Source of the DNA: Clostridiales bacterium
Lineage (GTDB): Bacteria; Bacillota; Clostridia; Peptostreptococcales; Anaerovoracaceae
Assembly: GCA_012511395.1 (NCBI GenBank)
Contig: JAAZGD010000130.1
Coordinates: forward strand, 1 to 5,916
Length of the DNA stretch: 5,916 nt
Reading direction: 5' to 3'
The position numbers and the translations under genes are program-made. Under the pieces are notes generated by a model. The model was given only the letters and a program-made list of their open reading frames with translations. It did no database searches and had not been told where the DNA came from. Positions 1 through 5,916 of the stretch are shown here, one piece after another (position 1 is the stretch's first letter; each line of letters opens with the position of its first letter).

Positions 1-331
1 CATACTTTTTAGCCAAATTTACGGCTTCATTAATAACTACCTTCTCTGGTGTTTTTAAATCAGATAAAAGCTCACTTAAAGAAACTCTAAGAACTGCCAG
101 ATCTACCTTGTTTATTCTTGAAATTGACCAGTTTTCCGAAGCGCTGTTAAGAAGATTGTTCATTTCATCTATTTTTTCTATAAGAACCGTGTAAACCACT
201 TCCATAAAGCCATCTTCTTTTATGTTGAAATCCTGAAAAAAAACATCCTTCGTATTTAAGGAAAAATCACACTGAGCTTCCATAATATAACAGAGCTGCA
301 TTAATACTTCCCTGGCTTTTGTTCTGGTCAT
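1..331 (-). CDS. nusB: Transcription antitermination factor NusB (3' end cut by window)
   Basis: NusB is a small all-helical RNA-binding protein. With NusE (ribosomal protein S10) it binds boxA RNA and supports antitermination of rRNA transcription. Reading the minus strand from the ATG at 331-329 gives 110 codons that run off the window. The start MTRTKAREV, the block KVDLAVLR (residues 75-82) and the block VVINEAVNLAKKY (98-110) match the usual NusB helices. The family is about 130-150 residues long, so roughly 20-40 C-terminal residues lie beyond position 1. The start codon overlaps the stop of the Asp23-family gene in TAATG, and an AGGAG site lies 8 bases upstream (340-344), so translational coupling is likely. 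Identity is confident; only the missing end is unknown. Confidence 0.93.
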   Translation of the reverse strand, partial: MTRTKAREVLMQLCYIMEAQCDFSLNTKDVFFQDFNIKEDGFMEVVYTVLIEKIDEMNNLLNSASENWSISRINKVDLAVLRVSLSELLSDLKTPEKVVINEAVNLAKKY

Positions 332-693
332 TAATCTTTCTCCTCTTTCACTACCCCTTGAATGTGAATGTTTACAGACTTTACGGGGACCTCTGTTATA
401 TCAGTTACACACAATTTTACGTTTTCCTGTATATCCCAGGAAACTTCAGGAATCTTTGATCCGTATTTTACAAACACAAAGATATCAAGAGTAGTTCCGT
501 CGGTCCCCTGAGATACTTTAATTCCCTTATATAGAGGCTCCCTCCCCAAAATATTTTTCTGTATTGTATCAGAAAAGCCACTTGACAAGTCAGCCACACC
601 TTCTGTTCTCAATGTGGCATTTGCTGCACAAATGGCTATTGCATCATCTGAAATCTTTTGAGGAGCATTTCGATCATCCTTGCTGTAGTTCAT
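331..693 (-). CDS. Asp23/Gls24 family protein (YqhY-like, by position next to nusB)
   Basis: This is a 120-residue soluble protein of the Asp23/Gls24 (DUF322) family, with no signal peptide or membrane segment. The family pattern is visible: PQKISDDAIAICAANA (residues 11-26) followed by TEGVADLSSGF (30-40), then a hydrophobic beta strand LDIFVFVKYG (69-78) and a C-terminal VNIHIQGVV (107-115). Some family members are envelope-stress or membrane-anchored proteins. The Bacillus member encoded directly before nusB, YqhY, is linked to acetyl-CoA carboxylase (accBC) function. Position directly upstream of nusB favours the YqhY type, but the molecular role is not settled. The ATG at 693 lies 5 bases after the kce stop. 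Its ribosome binding site is weak (AAGAGA within the kce 3' end), so it probably depends on translation of kce. Confidence 0.88.
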   Translation of the reverse strand: MNYSKDDRNAPQKISDDAIAICAANATLRTEGVADLSSGFSDTIQKNILGREPLYKGIKVSQGTDGTTLDIFVFVKYGSKIPEVSWDIQENVKLCVTDITEVPVKSVNIHIQGVVKEEKD

Positions 694-698
694 TATAT

Positions 699-1523
699 TT
701 ATCTCTTTTTAATGGATAAAATCTCCCTTGCTTCATCAGGGGTGGCAATAGGCCTTCCCAGAATTTTTGCTATCTTAACAACCTTCTCCACCAGTTCGCC
801 GTTGCTCTTTGCCAAAACACCTTTTTCCAGAAATAGATTGTCTTCAAATCCAACTCTTACATGGCCTCCCATGACTATGGAGATTGCAGCTATATCAAAT
901 TCGTATCTGCCGATTCCACAACCTGTCCAGGTGCTTCCTGGGGGAATGGAGTCAACGCAGAAAGCTAAATCTCTTGCAGTGGCGGACATCTGAACTCCTA
1001 AAACAAAATCAAAGTGCAAGGGGTGATCCAGAAGCCCTTTTTTATCTACTTTTAAAGCTATATCTATCATACCTTTATCAAAGCACTCAAGTTCAGGCTT
1101 AATACCCTTTTCCTGCATGATCCTTGCAAAGTTCATAATAGTGTTGTCCGTATTTATGAATATTTCATCTCCTCCGAAGTTTACCGTTCCACAATCCAAA
1201 GTGGCAAATTCCGGTGTGGGTACTATATTTGTTGAATCAAGTCGCTCCAGATCTGTCATTCCAACGGCGCCTCCTGTGCTTGGCTGTATGATTACATCGG
1301 GGCACACCTTATAAATTGCATCTACGGCTTCCTGAAATCTTTTGCTTCCTTGTGTGGGAGAACCGTCATCCTCTCTCACATGAAGGTGAATAACAGATGC
1401 ACCTTGATCATAAGCAGATTTCGCCTCTCTTGCAATTTCCTCAATGGTATATGGAACTGCGGGATTTTGTTCTTTAGTTACCTCTGCTCCGCATATGGCG
1501 GCAGCAATAATAAGCTTCTCCAA
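699..1523 (-). CDS. kce: 3-keto-5-aminohexanoate cleavage enzyme (Kce, BKACE/DUF849 family)
   Basis: Kce is a zinc enzyme of lysine fermentation that converts 3-keto-5-aminohexanoate and acetyl-CoA to acetoacetate and 3-aminobutyryl-CoA. The protein is 274 residues if started at the TTG at 1523. It shows AAICGAEVTKE with Glu14, HLHVRED with the metal-binding pair His46 and His48, QPSTGGAVG with Ser82, and GGHVRVGFEDN near the C terminus with Arg223, Glu227 and Asp228. These correspond to known active-site residues of the family. The length is typical. A longer reading from a GTG at 1532 is possible but would put the start inside the Shine-Dalgarno sequence. The neighbour kal encodes the next pathway step, which favours Kce over other BKACE enzymes of different beta-keto acid specificity. 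No frameshift or missing catalytic residue is seen. Confidence 0.93.
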   Translation of the reverse strand: MEKLIIAAAICGAEVTKEQNPAVPYTIEEIAREAKSAYDQGASVIHLHVREDDGSPTQGSKRFQEAVDAIYKVCPDVIIQPSTGGAVGMTDLERLDSTNIVPTPEFATLDCGTVNFGGDEIFINTDNTIMNFARIMQEKGIKPELECFDKGMIDIALKVDKKGLLDHPLHFDFVLGVQMSATARDLAFCVDSIPPGSTWTGCGIGRYEFDIAAISIVMGGHVRVGFEDNLFLEKGVLAKSNGELVEKVVKIAKILGRPIATPDEAREILSIKKR

Positions 1524-1528
1524 AAAAT

Positions 1529-1537
1529 TCACCTCCT
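1529..1537 (-). promoter_or_regulatory. Ribosome binding site that sets the kce start
   Basis: The minus strand reads AGGAGGTGA here, a full complement to the 3' end of 16S rRNA. The GTG inside it was the alternative start codon (1532-1530). A ribosome paired with this site would instead initiate at the in-frame TTG at 1523-1521, which is 8 bases after AGGAGG. That start gives the N terminus MEKLIIAAAICGAE, which aligns the active-site residues with the usual Kce numbering. The site overlaps the last bases of kal. Confidence 0.85.
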
Positions 1538-1931
1538 ATTTATTTCTCTGCATCTCTTTTGGTGTAACACATGTACCTTCTGCCACACATACCACTACAG
1601 AAGGTTCAAGAACATCGCAGGCTGAGGGGCCAAGATCCGGTCTTGGCGCAATTACTTTTTTAGCTTCAAAACGCATTTTTCTGGAAGTATTACCTACGCT
1701 TACTATCTCTCCATATGCCTCAATAAAGTCGCCTGCAAATACGGGAGCCTTAAATTCCACATTATTATATGCTACAAACAATCCCTCGTCTCCATCGATT
1801 TGTATAAGAAGCTCTGTTGCCACATCTCCGAATAATTGCAGCATTTTTGCTCCGTCTACCAAGTCTCCGCCATAATGGGCATCAGCGGCGGACATCCTCA
1901 CCCTAATCAATGATGAATACTTTTTTTCCAT
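1536..1931 (-). CDS. kal: 3-aminobutyryl-CoA ammonia-lyase (Kal, hotdog fold)
   Basis: Kal removes ammonia from 3-aminobutyryl-CoA to give crotonyl-CoA, the step after Kce in lysine fermentation. The 131-residue protein is a single hotdog domain. Visible blocks are SAADAHYGGDLVDGAKM (residues 14-30), FGDVATELLIQIDGDEG (34-50) and the NNVEFKAPVFAGDFIEA segment (56-72) containing the conserved Glu59. These blocks also occur in beta-alanyl-CoA ammonia-lyases, so substrate cannot be read from sequence alone; adjacency to kce argues for 3-aminobutyryl-CoA. It is not a typical hotdog thioesterase by these motifs. The ATG at 1931 has AAGGAG (1939-1944) 7 bases upstream. It ends in TAG 12 bases before the TTG start of kce, inside the kce ribosome binding site, which suggests coupled translation. 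Confidence 0.9.
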   Translation of the reverse strand: MEKKYSSLIRVRMSAADAHYGGDLVDGAKMLQLFGDVATELLIQIDGDEGLFVAYNNVEFKAPVFAGDFIEAYGEIVSVGNTSRKMRFEAKKVIAPRPDLGPSACDVLEPSVVVCVAEGTCVTPKEMQRNK

Positions 1932-1958
1932 TTATCTTCTCCTTTTCAGTGACCTTAG

Positions 1959-1987
1959 ATTATAGTTAATTATCTCATAAATCACAT
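1959..1987 (-). promoter_or_regulatory. Candidate sigma-A-type promoter ahead of kal
   Basis: The 50-base gap between the CNNM gene and kal is the only one in the window long enough to hold a promoter. On the minus strand it contains a perfect -10 match TATAAT at 1964-1959. At 17 bases spacing the -35 position (1987-1982) reads ATGTGA, only three of six matches to TTGACA, and it overlaps the CNNM stop codon. No TG extension precedes the -10. An AT-rich gap can give TATAAT by chance, so this is a weak call. No hairpin plus T-run terminator was seen in the gap. Confidence 0.35.
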
Positions 1988-3307
1988 GGTTAGTCCATTA
2001 TCACAGTTTGTAACCTCTACCTTAACTTTCTCAATACGCCTTTCCTTGATTTCCAAAATAGTCATTTTCAAGTTACCTGTTTCTATATAAATATTGCATG
2101 GTCCATCTTCGGGAATCTCTCCCAGATGTTCTAAAAGATAGCCTCCCAGAGTTTCAGAATCGGAGGATGTAAGGTCAGTACCCAGCTTTTCGTTAAAGTC
2201 GCCTAAATCAATGCTACCGTCGATTAAGTAGGTTTTATCGCATAAAGTAAGGATATCTGCTTCTGTTTCGTCGTATTCGTCCTCTATCTCCCCTACTATT
2301 TCCTCCAGAATATCCTCCATGGTAACTATTCCGGAAAACCCTCCATATTCATCTATGAGAATAGCTATATGGTTTTTAGAACTCTTTAATTCCATAAACA
2401 GGGAGTCAATATTCTTCGTTTCCGGCACAAAAAAGGGCTTTCTCAACAACTCTTTAATATTTACATTGGAAATGTCCTGAAACAAAGCTTCTTTAATTAA
2501 ATCCTTTAAAAACAGTATTCCTATAATATTATCGGGGGCACCTTCATAAACAGGAATTCTGCTGTATCTCATCTTAATAATGTTATCAAGATACATAGTC
2601 AGACTTTCGTTAATATCTATAGTAAATACGTCTGTCCTGGGAATCATTATCTCATAGGCCAGCTTGTCATCAAAGGCAAAAATCGCATCGATCATTTTTT
2701 TACCTTCCTCCTTAAGCTCCCCCTTCTCCGTTCCCGTTTCAATCATGCTCATCACTTCTTCTTCACTGAATTCCTCATGAAAGTCCTCTTCTTTATGGCC
2801 TGCTATAAGTAATAGAAACTTAACAATGATAGTAACTATATAATTAAGCGGTGTTACTACAACCGCCATGGCGTAAGCGGGAATTATCAGCCTGTAGCAG
2901 GTTGAAAGCTGGTTCATTTGGGCCGGCTTTTTAGGATACACAAAGGAAAAAATCATAAGAACCACTGCTTCCCCTATGACTAAAAGGGCTAAAATTATGT
3001 ACATTTCATAATGATTTCTTGAAAAAGCGCTGTTTTCTATGGCGAAATAAGATACAGCGGCTGAAAAAAGCAACACCATCAACAGAGCCGCTAAATTCAG
3101 TTTTGAAAGAAAGGCGGTTGAGTCATCAAGGCTTTTACTTAAAAGCCTGCCTCCTTTAGTTCCTTCCTTCTCCCAGCCTTGAAGTTTTCCCTTATTCAAG
3201 CTTTGAAATGCCGTGGTAAAAGCAGTGATCATGCCTGTTATGACTATTATTATTATAAGTATTAACCCCTGAATCAAAAGAATATTAGGGTCAGGGTCAT
3301 TTTCCAT
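1982..3307 (-). CDS. CNNM/CorC (HlyC/CorC) family membrane protein with paired CBS domains
   Basis: This is a 441-residue membrane protein of the family that includes bacterial CNNM/MpfA-type magnesium exporters, often misnamed hemolysins. Hydrophobic segments lie at about 9-31, 70-91, 100-124 and 139-168 (the DUF21 region). A cytosolic acidic stretch EEFSEEEVMSMIETG follows (178-192). The CBS pair spans about 218-340, with MIPRTDVF (221-228), YSRIPVYEG (248-256), ILIDEYGGFSGIVTMEDILE (316-335) and then EIVGEIEDEYDE. The CorC_HlyC domain is at about 355-430. The DUF21 part is divergent: the usual SEtA-like segment reads AFTTAFQSLNKGKL (29-42). The ATG abuts the trhP stop with no gap, and an AAAGGAG site (3314-3320) sits within the last trhP codons. 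A cation-transport or divalent-metal homeostasis role is inferred from the family, not shown here. Confidence 0.88.
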   Translation of the reverse strand: MENDPDPNILLIQGLILIIIIVITGMITAFTTAFQSLNKGKLQGWEKEGTKGGRLLSKSLDDSTAFLSKLNLAALLMVLLFSAAVSYFAIENSAFSRNHYEMYIILALLVIGEAVVLMIFSFVYPKKPAQMNQLSTCYRLIIPAYAMAVVVTPLNYIVTIIVKFLLLIAGHKEEDFHEEFSEEEVMSMIETGTEKGELKEEGKKMIDAIFAFDDKLAYEIMIPRTDVFTIDINESLTMYLDNIIKMRYSRIPVYEGAPDNIIGILFLKDLIKEALFQDISNVNIKELLRKPFFVPETKNIDSLFMELKSSKNHIAILIDEYGGFSGIVTMEDILEEIVGEIEDEYDETEADILTLCDKTYLIDGSIDLGDFNEKLGTDLTSSDSETLGGYLLEHLGEIPEDGPCNIYIETGNLKMTILEIKERRIEKVKVEVTNCDNGLTM

Positions 3308-4534
3308 TTATTTCTCCTTTCTCTTTATAAGGATATCATAAGGCTTTAAGGGAAGCCTTGTAGTTAAATACAGTAACTGCTGAGGGTGAGGTGCATCCTG
3401 AATTCTGTTGCCCTCTATATCCTCCATATCTAAAACTGTTTCATGGAACACATCTCTGAAAGGCCCCATAATCTCAATTTCATCGCCTTTAACGAATTTA
3501 TTTCTCTGTTCTATTAAAACTTTACCCTCACTATTTTCCTCTTTAACTATGCCGATAATGGTATAGTCCCTTGAGTAGCCCGAAGTATTAATATCTTCTC
3601 TTTCTTTTTCATTTTCAGGGATATAAAACCCCGTTGTATACTGTCTGTGACTGGCCTTTGATATTTCATTAAGCCATTCTTCCTTAAGGTGATAACTCCC
3701 TTTATCCTTCAAAAAGGAATCTATTGCTTTTCTATATACGCTTACAGTGGATGCCACATAAAATATGCTCTTCATTCTTCCCTCAATCTTAAAGGAGGTG
3801 ATTCCCGCCTCATAAAGCTCCGGTATATAGGAAAGCATGTTTAAGTCCTTGCTGTTTAGAACATAAGTCCCTCTTTGGTCCTCCATAACAGGATAGTATT
3901 CACCCGGTCTTTTTTCTTCCACTAAATTATACTTATACCTGCAAGGATGGGCACAATCACCGCGGTTTGCGTCTCTTCCCGTCATGGCTTTGGATAACAG
4001 GCATCTGCCTGAGTAGGAAATGCACATGGCGCCATGGACAAATCCTTCAATCTCAAGTTCCTTAGGTGTATTGTCCCTTAAACTTCTTATTTCTGAAAGG
4101 GACAGCTCTCTTGCCAACACTACCCTTTTTACTCCCAGCTCATTAAAACACCGGGCAGTCTTATGATCTGTGGTGTTAGCTTGGGTTGACAGATGAATAT
4201 CCTTTTCAGAGTTCTCCTCCTTTACCAAAAGAAGGGCTGCAATATCAGACACTATATAGGCATCAAAAGGTATTCTCCTGATTGAATCAATATACTCCTT
4301 TAGTAAAGGGACTTCCTCTTCATGGATAAAGCTGTTAATTGCAACGTAAACCTTTACGCCCCTTTCTTTGGCAAATGCCGTACCCTCCTTCAACTCTTCA
4401 ACAGAAAAATTTGAAGCACCTGACCTTAAGCTGAATTCAGGTCCTCCCAAATACACTGCATCTGCTCCGTAAACAACTGCAATTTTCAATTTTTCCAAGT
4501 CACCTGCCGGGGCAAGAAGTTCGATTTCCTTCAT
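3308..4534 (-). CDS. trhP: U32-family tRNA 5-hydroxyuridine synthesis protein (TrhP type)
   Basis: The 408-residue protein belongs to the U32 (YegQ/YrrO) family, annotated in the past as peptidase or collagenase. Characterised members of this type, TrhP, are needed for hydroxylation of wobble uridine 34 in tRNA to ho5U, using prephenate-dependent chemistry and an iron-sulfur cluster. The N terminus ELLAPAGDLEKLKIAV (residues 4-19) and AVYLGG start the barrel. The U32 signature runs from E163 to S181 (EGFVHGAMCISYSGRCLLS). Four cysteines, C171, C178, C194 and C198, form the expected C-x6-C-x15-C-x3-C cluster set. FKIEGRMKSIFYVAS (248-262) is also a family block. Bacillus has two such genes, yrrN and yrrO, after trmR; only one is here, of YrrO-like length. 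The gene starts 1 base after trmR, with AAGGA 5 bases before the ATG. Direct protease function is unlikely. Confidence 0.88.
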   Translation of the reverse strand: MKEIELLAPAGDLEKLKIAVVYGADAVYLGGPEFSLRSGASNFSVEELKEGTAFAKERGVKVYVAINSFIHEEEVPLLKEYIDSIRRIPFDAYIVSDIAALLLVKEENSEKDIHLSTQANTTDHKTARCFNELGVKRVVLARELSLSEIRSLRDNTPKELEIEGFVHGAMCISYSGRCLLSKAMTGRDANRGDCAHPCRYKYNLVEEKRPGEYYPVMEDQRGTYVLNSKDLNMLSYIPELYEAGITSFKIEGRMKSIFYVASTVSVYRKAIDSFLKDKGSYHLKEEWLNEISKASHRQYTTGFYIPENEKEREDINTSGYSRDYTIIGIVKEENSEGKVLIEQRNKFVKGDEIEIMGPFRDVFHETVLDMEDIEGNRIQDAPHPQQLLYLTTRLPLKPYDILIKRKEK

Positions 4535-4535
4535 T

Positions 4536-5213
4536 TTATTCCTTGTTTACAATGCTTAGAGTAAGGCCGTCCCCTACAGGAATAAGAGTAGTTATAACGC
4601 CCTTCATGGTAGTAATGTAGTCTATAAACTCCCTCATATTAGTCATATTGGTCTTATGCTTGTTCAGTCTGTCATAGGTATCGGAAACAGTTCTTCCATT
4701 CATGAGAGCATTATCACAGACTATCATACCCTTATCCTTAACAAGCTTTAAGGCTACATCGAAGAACCTTCTGTAATGGCTTTTAGCGGCATCGATGAAA
4801 ATGAAATCAAATTGATCAAGGCCCTCCACATTTGTTTTGTAAATCAGCCTTTCCATTACATCTACTGCGTCTCCTAAGAACACATGAATCCTTTCCGATA
4901 AATCAAGATCCCCTATTGTCTCCACAGCCCTTTCAAAGATTTCTTCGTTGTTTTCCACAGTAAGGATCCTTGACCCTTCGCAGACAGTTGCGAAGCAGGA
5001 GGCGGAATATCCCATGGATGTTCCTATTTCCAGAATTCTCTTTGGGCTGTTCCATCTCAAAAGTTGAAGAAGAAAGCTTTCAGTTTCCCTTAAAATTATG
5101 GGTATGTGATTTTCTTCAGCATACTCTCTTAAATGATGCAGCTGTTCATTTAAGGGCTTATAGTACTTGTTTATGTATTCTTCCACAAGGGGATTGGTTA
5201 TGTTATCCGTCAT
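4536..5213 (-). CDS. trmR: tRNA 5-hydroxyuridine O-methyltransferase (TrmR/YrrM type)
   Basis: This is a 225-residue class I SAM-dependent O-methyltransferase of the metal-dependent catechol-type family (Methyltransf_3). TrmR methylates ho5U34 to mo5U34 in tRNA. The SAM site LEIGTSMGYSA is at residues 61-71, the acidic ribose-binding residue is E87 in LTVEN, and GDA is at 114-116. The metal-binding set is D141 in FIFIDAAKSHY (137-147) with D167 and N168 in CDNAL. The length is close to Bacillus YrrM. By sequence alone it could be a small-molecule O-methyltransferase; the position between mltG and a TrhP gene, the same order as yrrL-yrrM-yrrN/O in Bacillus, supports the tRNA role. The ATG overlaps the mltG stop (ATGA at 5213-5210), and GGAG lies 8 bases upstream (5222-5225). 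Confidence 0.87.
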   Translation of the reverse strand: MTDNITNPLVEEYINKYYKPLNEQLHHLREYAEENHIPIILRETESFLLQLLRWNSPKRILEIGTSMGYSASCFATVCEGSRILTVENNEEIFERAVETIGDLDLSERIHVFLGDAVDVMERLIYKTNVEGLDQFDFIFIDAAKSHYRRFFDVALKLVKDKGMIVCDNALMNGRTVSDTYDRLNKHKTNMTNMREFIDYITTMKGVITTLIPVGDGLTLSIVNKE

Positions 5214-5916
5214 TTCTTATTCTCCATAGCCTTTAAATAGTCTTCTTTATTCTTTAAAAATGTGTGGTAATCATTGCTGAATCTGTGAGAACCGTTCAGT
5301 GAAGCATCAAGAACATAGTAGTAGTAATCAGTCTTCCCAGGATTCAATGCTGCAATTATTGAATTTTCACCGGGGGAACAAATAGGCCCCTTTGGTAAAC
5401 CCTTGACTTTGTATGTGTTATAAGGAGAGTCAATTTCCAAATCTCTGTTCAGCAATCTCTCCTTTTGCTCTCCCAGAGCGTACTGTACTGTAGCATCTAT
5501 TTGAAGCAGCATGTTGCTGTTAAGTCTGTTATAAATAACAGAGGCTACAATTTTTCTCTCATCCTCCACTCTGGTTTCCCGCTCAATCATGGCGGCGATA
5601 TTAACTATCTGGTTTAAGTCATAGCCCATTTGCGTTGCTTTCGAATAATACTCATCCTTATAGACTCTGTCAAACTGCAGAAGCATTCTGTCTATTATAT
5701 CGTGAGCCGTTGCATCTTTATTTACTTCGTATGTGTTTGGCATCAAAAACCCTTCCAGCCTGTCCTTACCTTCAGGCAAAAAAGGTATGTATTTATAATC
5801 AAATTCACCAAACTCCACTTCATATAGAAACTCATCTTTATCTACAAGGCCTTCTTTTGCAAGCTTTGATGCCACCTGTTCAACAGTTAAACCTTCCTGA
5901 ACAGTAAATCTCATGC
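5210..5916 (-). CDS. mltG: Endolytic murein transglycosylase MltG (5' end cut by window)
   Basis: MltG (YceG-like, YrrL in Bacillus) is a membrane-anchored lytic transglycosylase that cuts nascent glycan strands and so sets their length. About 234 residues are visible. The first ATG in view (5914) is not a credible start: RFTVQEGLTVEQVASKLAKE (residues 2-21) is the LysM-like part that normally follows an N-terminal membrane anchor. About 100-125 residues and the anchor are missing beyond 5916. LEGFLMPNTYEV (53-64) and IAAMIERETRVEDER (106-120) are present; E111 aligns with the catalytic glutamate of the E. coli enzyme. DSPYNTY (162-168), LPKGPICSPG (173-182) and the C-terminal GSHRFSNDYHTF segment complete the domain. 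It overlaps trmR by 4 bases. Confidence 0.94.
   Translation of the reverse strand, partial: MRFTVQEGLTVEQVASKLAKEGLVDKDEFLYEVEFGEFDYKYIPFLPEGKDRLEGFLMPNTYEVNKDATAHDIIDRMLLQFDRVYKDEYYSKATQMGYDLNQIVNIAAMIERETRVEDERKIVASVIYNRLNSNMLLQIDATVQYALGEQKERLLNRDLEIDSPYNTYKVKGLPKGPICSPGENSIIAALNPGKTDYYYYVLDASLNGSHRFSNDYHTFLKNKEDYLKAMENKK

Noticed and set aside
1524..1532. GTG at 1532 as the start of kce
   Set aside because: The GTG is part of the AGGAGGTGA ribosome binding site, which leaves no spacing; the TTG at 1523 fits better.
658..1875. Several plus-strand open frames of 65-143 codons opposite kal and kce
   Set aside because: They overlap clearly recognised minus-strand genes, match no family I know, have low-complexity Ser/Thr/Leu-rich products and lack convincing ribosome binding sites. 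They are antisense shadows.
1536..1931. Acyl-CoA thioesterase (common label for hotdog proteins)
   Set aside because: The AHYGG, GDVATEL and NNVEFKAP blocks match the CoA ammonia-lyase branch, and kce is adjacent.
1982..3307. Hemolysin
   Set aside because: This is a historical label for the HlyC/CorC family; the DUF21, CBS and CorC layout indicates an ion-transport-type membrane protein.
3308..4534. Secreted collagenase or peptidase U32
   Set aside because: There is no signal peptide, the four-cysteine cluster set is intact and trmR is adjacent, all of which point to a tRNA modification role.
4970..5907. Plus-strand open frames opposite trmR and mltG
   Set aside because: They are antisense to well-supported genes with conserved catalytic motifs, and their products look like non-coding translations.
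5210..5914. Complete mltG gene starting at the ATG at 5914
   Set aside because: The visible start falls inside the LysM-like region, and the membrane anchor expected for MltG is absent, so the true start lies outside the window.
1..5916. CRISPR array, insertion sequence, tRNA or rRNA gene, riboswitch, or defence system
   Set aside because: No repeated units, transposase motifs, structured RNA signatures or defence-protein motifs were recognised; coding sequence covers nearly the whole window.

Overview
The window looks like a chromosomal segment from a low-GC, anaerobic, amino-acid-fermenting member of the Bacillota, most likely class Clostridia. The evidence is the AT-rich sequence, strong AGGAG-type ribosome binding sites, a Bacillus/Clostridium-type mltG-trmR-trhP gene order, an Asp23-family gene next to nusB, and two enzymes of clostridial lysine fermentation. 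The genus cannot be fixed from this sequence. All eight genes lie on the minus strand, so transcription runs from high to low coordinates. Both end genes are cut by the window edges.

In transcription order, 5916 to 3308 holds mltG (5' end missing), trmR (SAM-dependent tRNA O-methyltransferase) and a U32-family protein of the TrhP type. Next, 3307 to 1982 encodes a membrane CNNM/CorC-type protein with two CBS domains. After the only real intergenic gap (50 bases, with a TATAAT-like -10 box), 1931 to 699 encodes kal and kce, two consecutive steps of lysine fermentation. Finally 693 to 1 encodes an Asp23/YqhY-like protein and nusB (3' end missing).

The genes are packed almost without spacing. 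mltG and trmR overlap in ATGA. trmR and trhP are 1 base apart. trhP abuts the CNNM gene with no gap. kal and kce are 12 bases apart once the kce start is corrected to a TTG. kce and the Asp23 gene are 5 bases apart, and the Asp23 gene and nusB overlap in TAATG. They could form one operon, or two if the gap before kal carries a promoter.

Functionally there are three themes: wobble-uridine modification (TrhP makes 5-hydroxyuridine, TrmR methylates it), envelope functions (MltG, the CNNM protein), and acyl-CoA catabolism (Kce makes 3-aminobutyryl-CoA, Kal deaminates it to crotonyl-CoA). The most notable feature is that the catabolic kal-kce pair sits inside a housekeeping gene string directly ahead of the Asp23 gene and nusB, without the other lysine-fermentation genes in view. 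I see no mobile element, CRISPR array, RNA gene or clearly new system.
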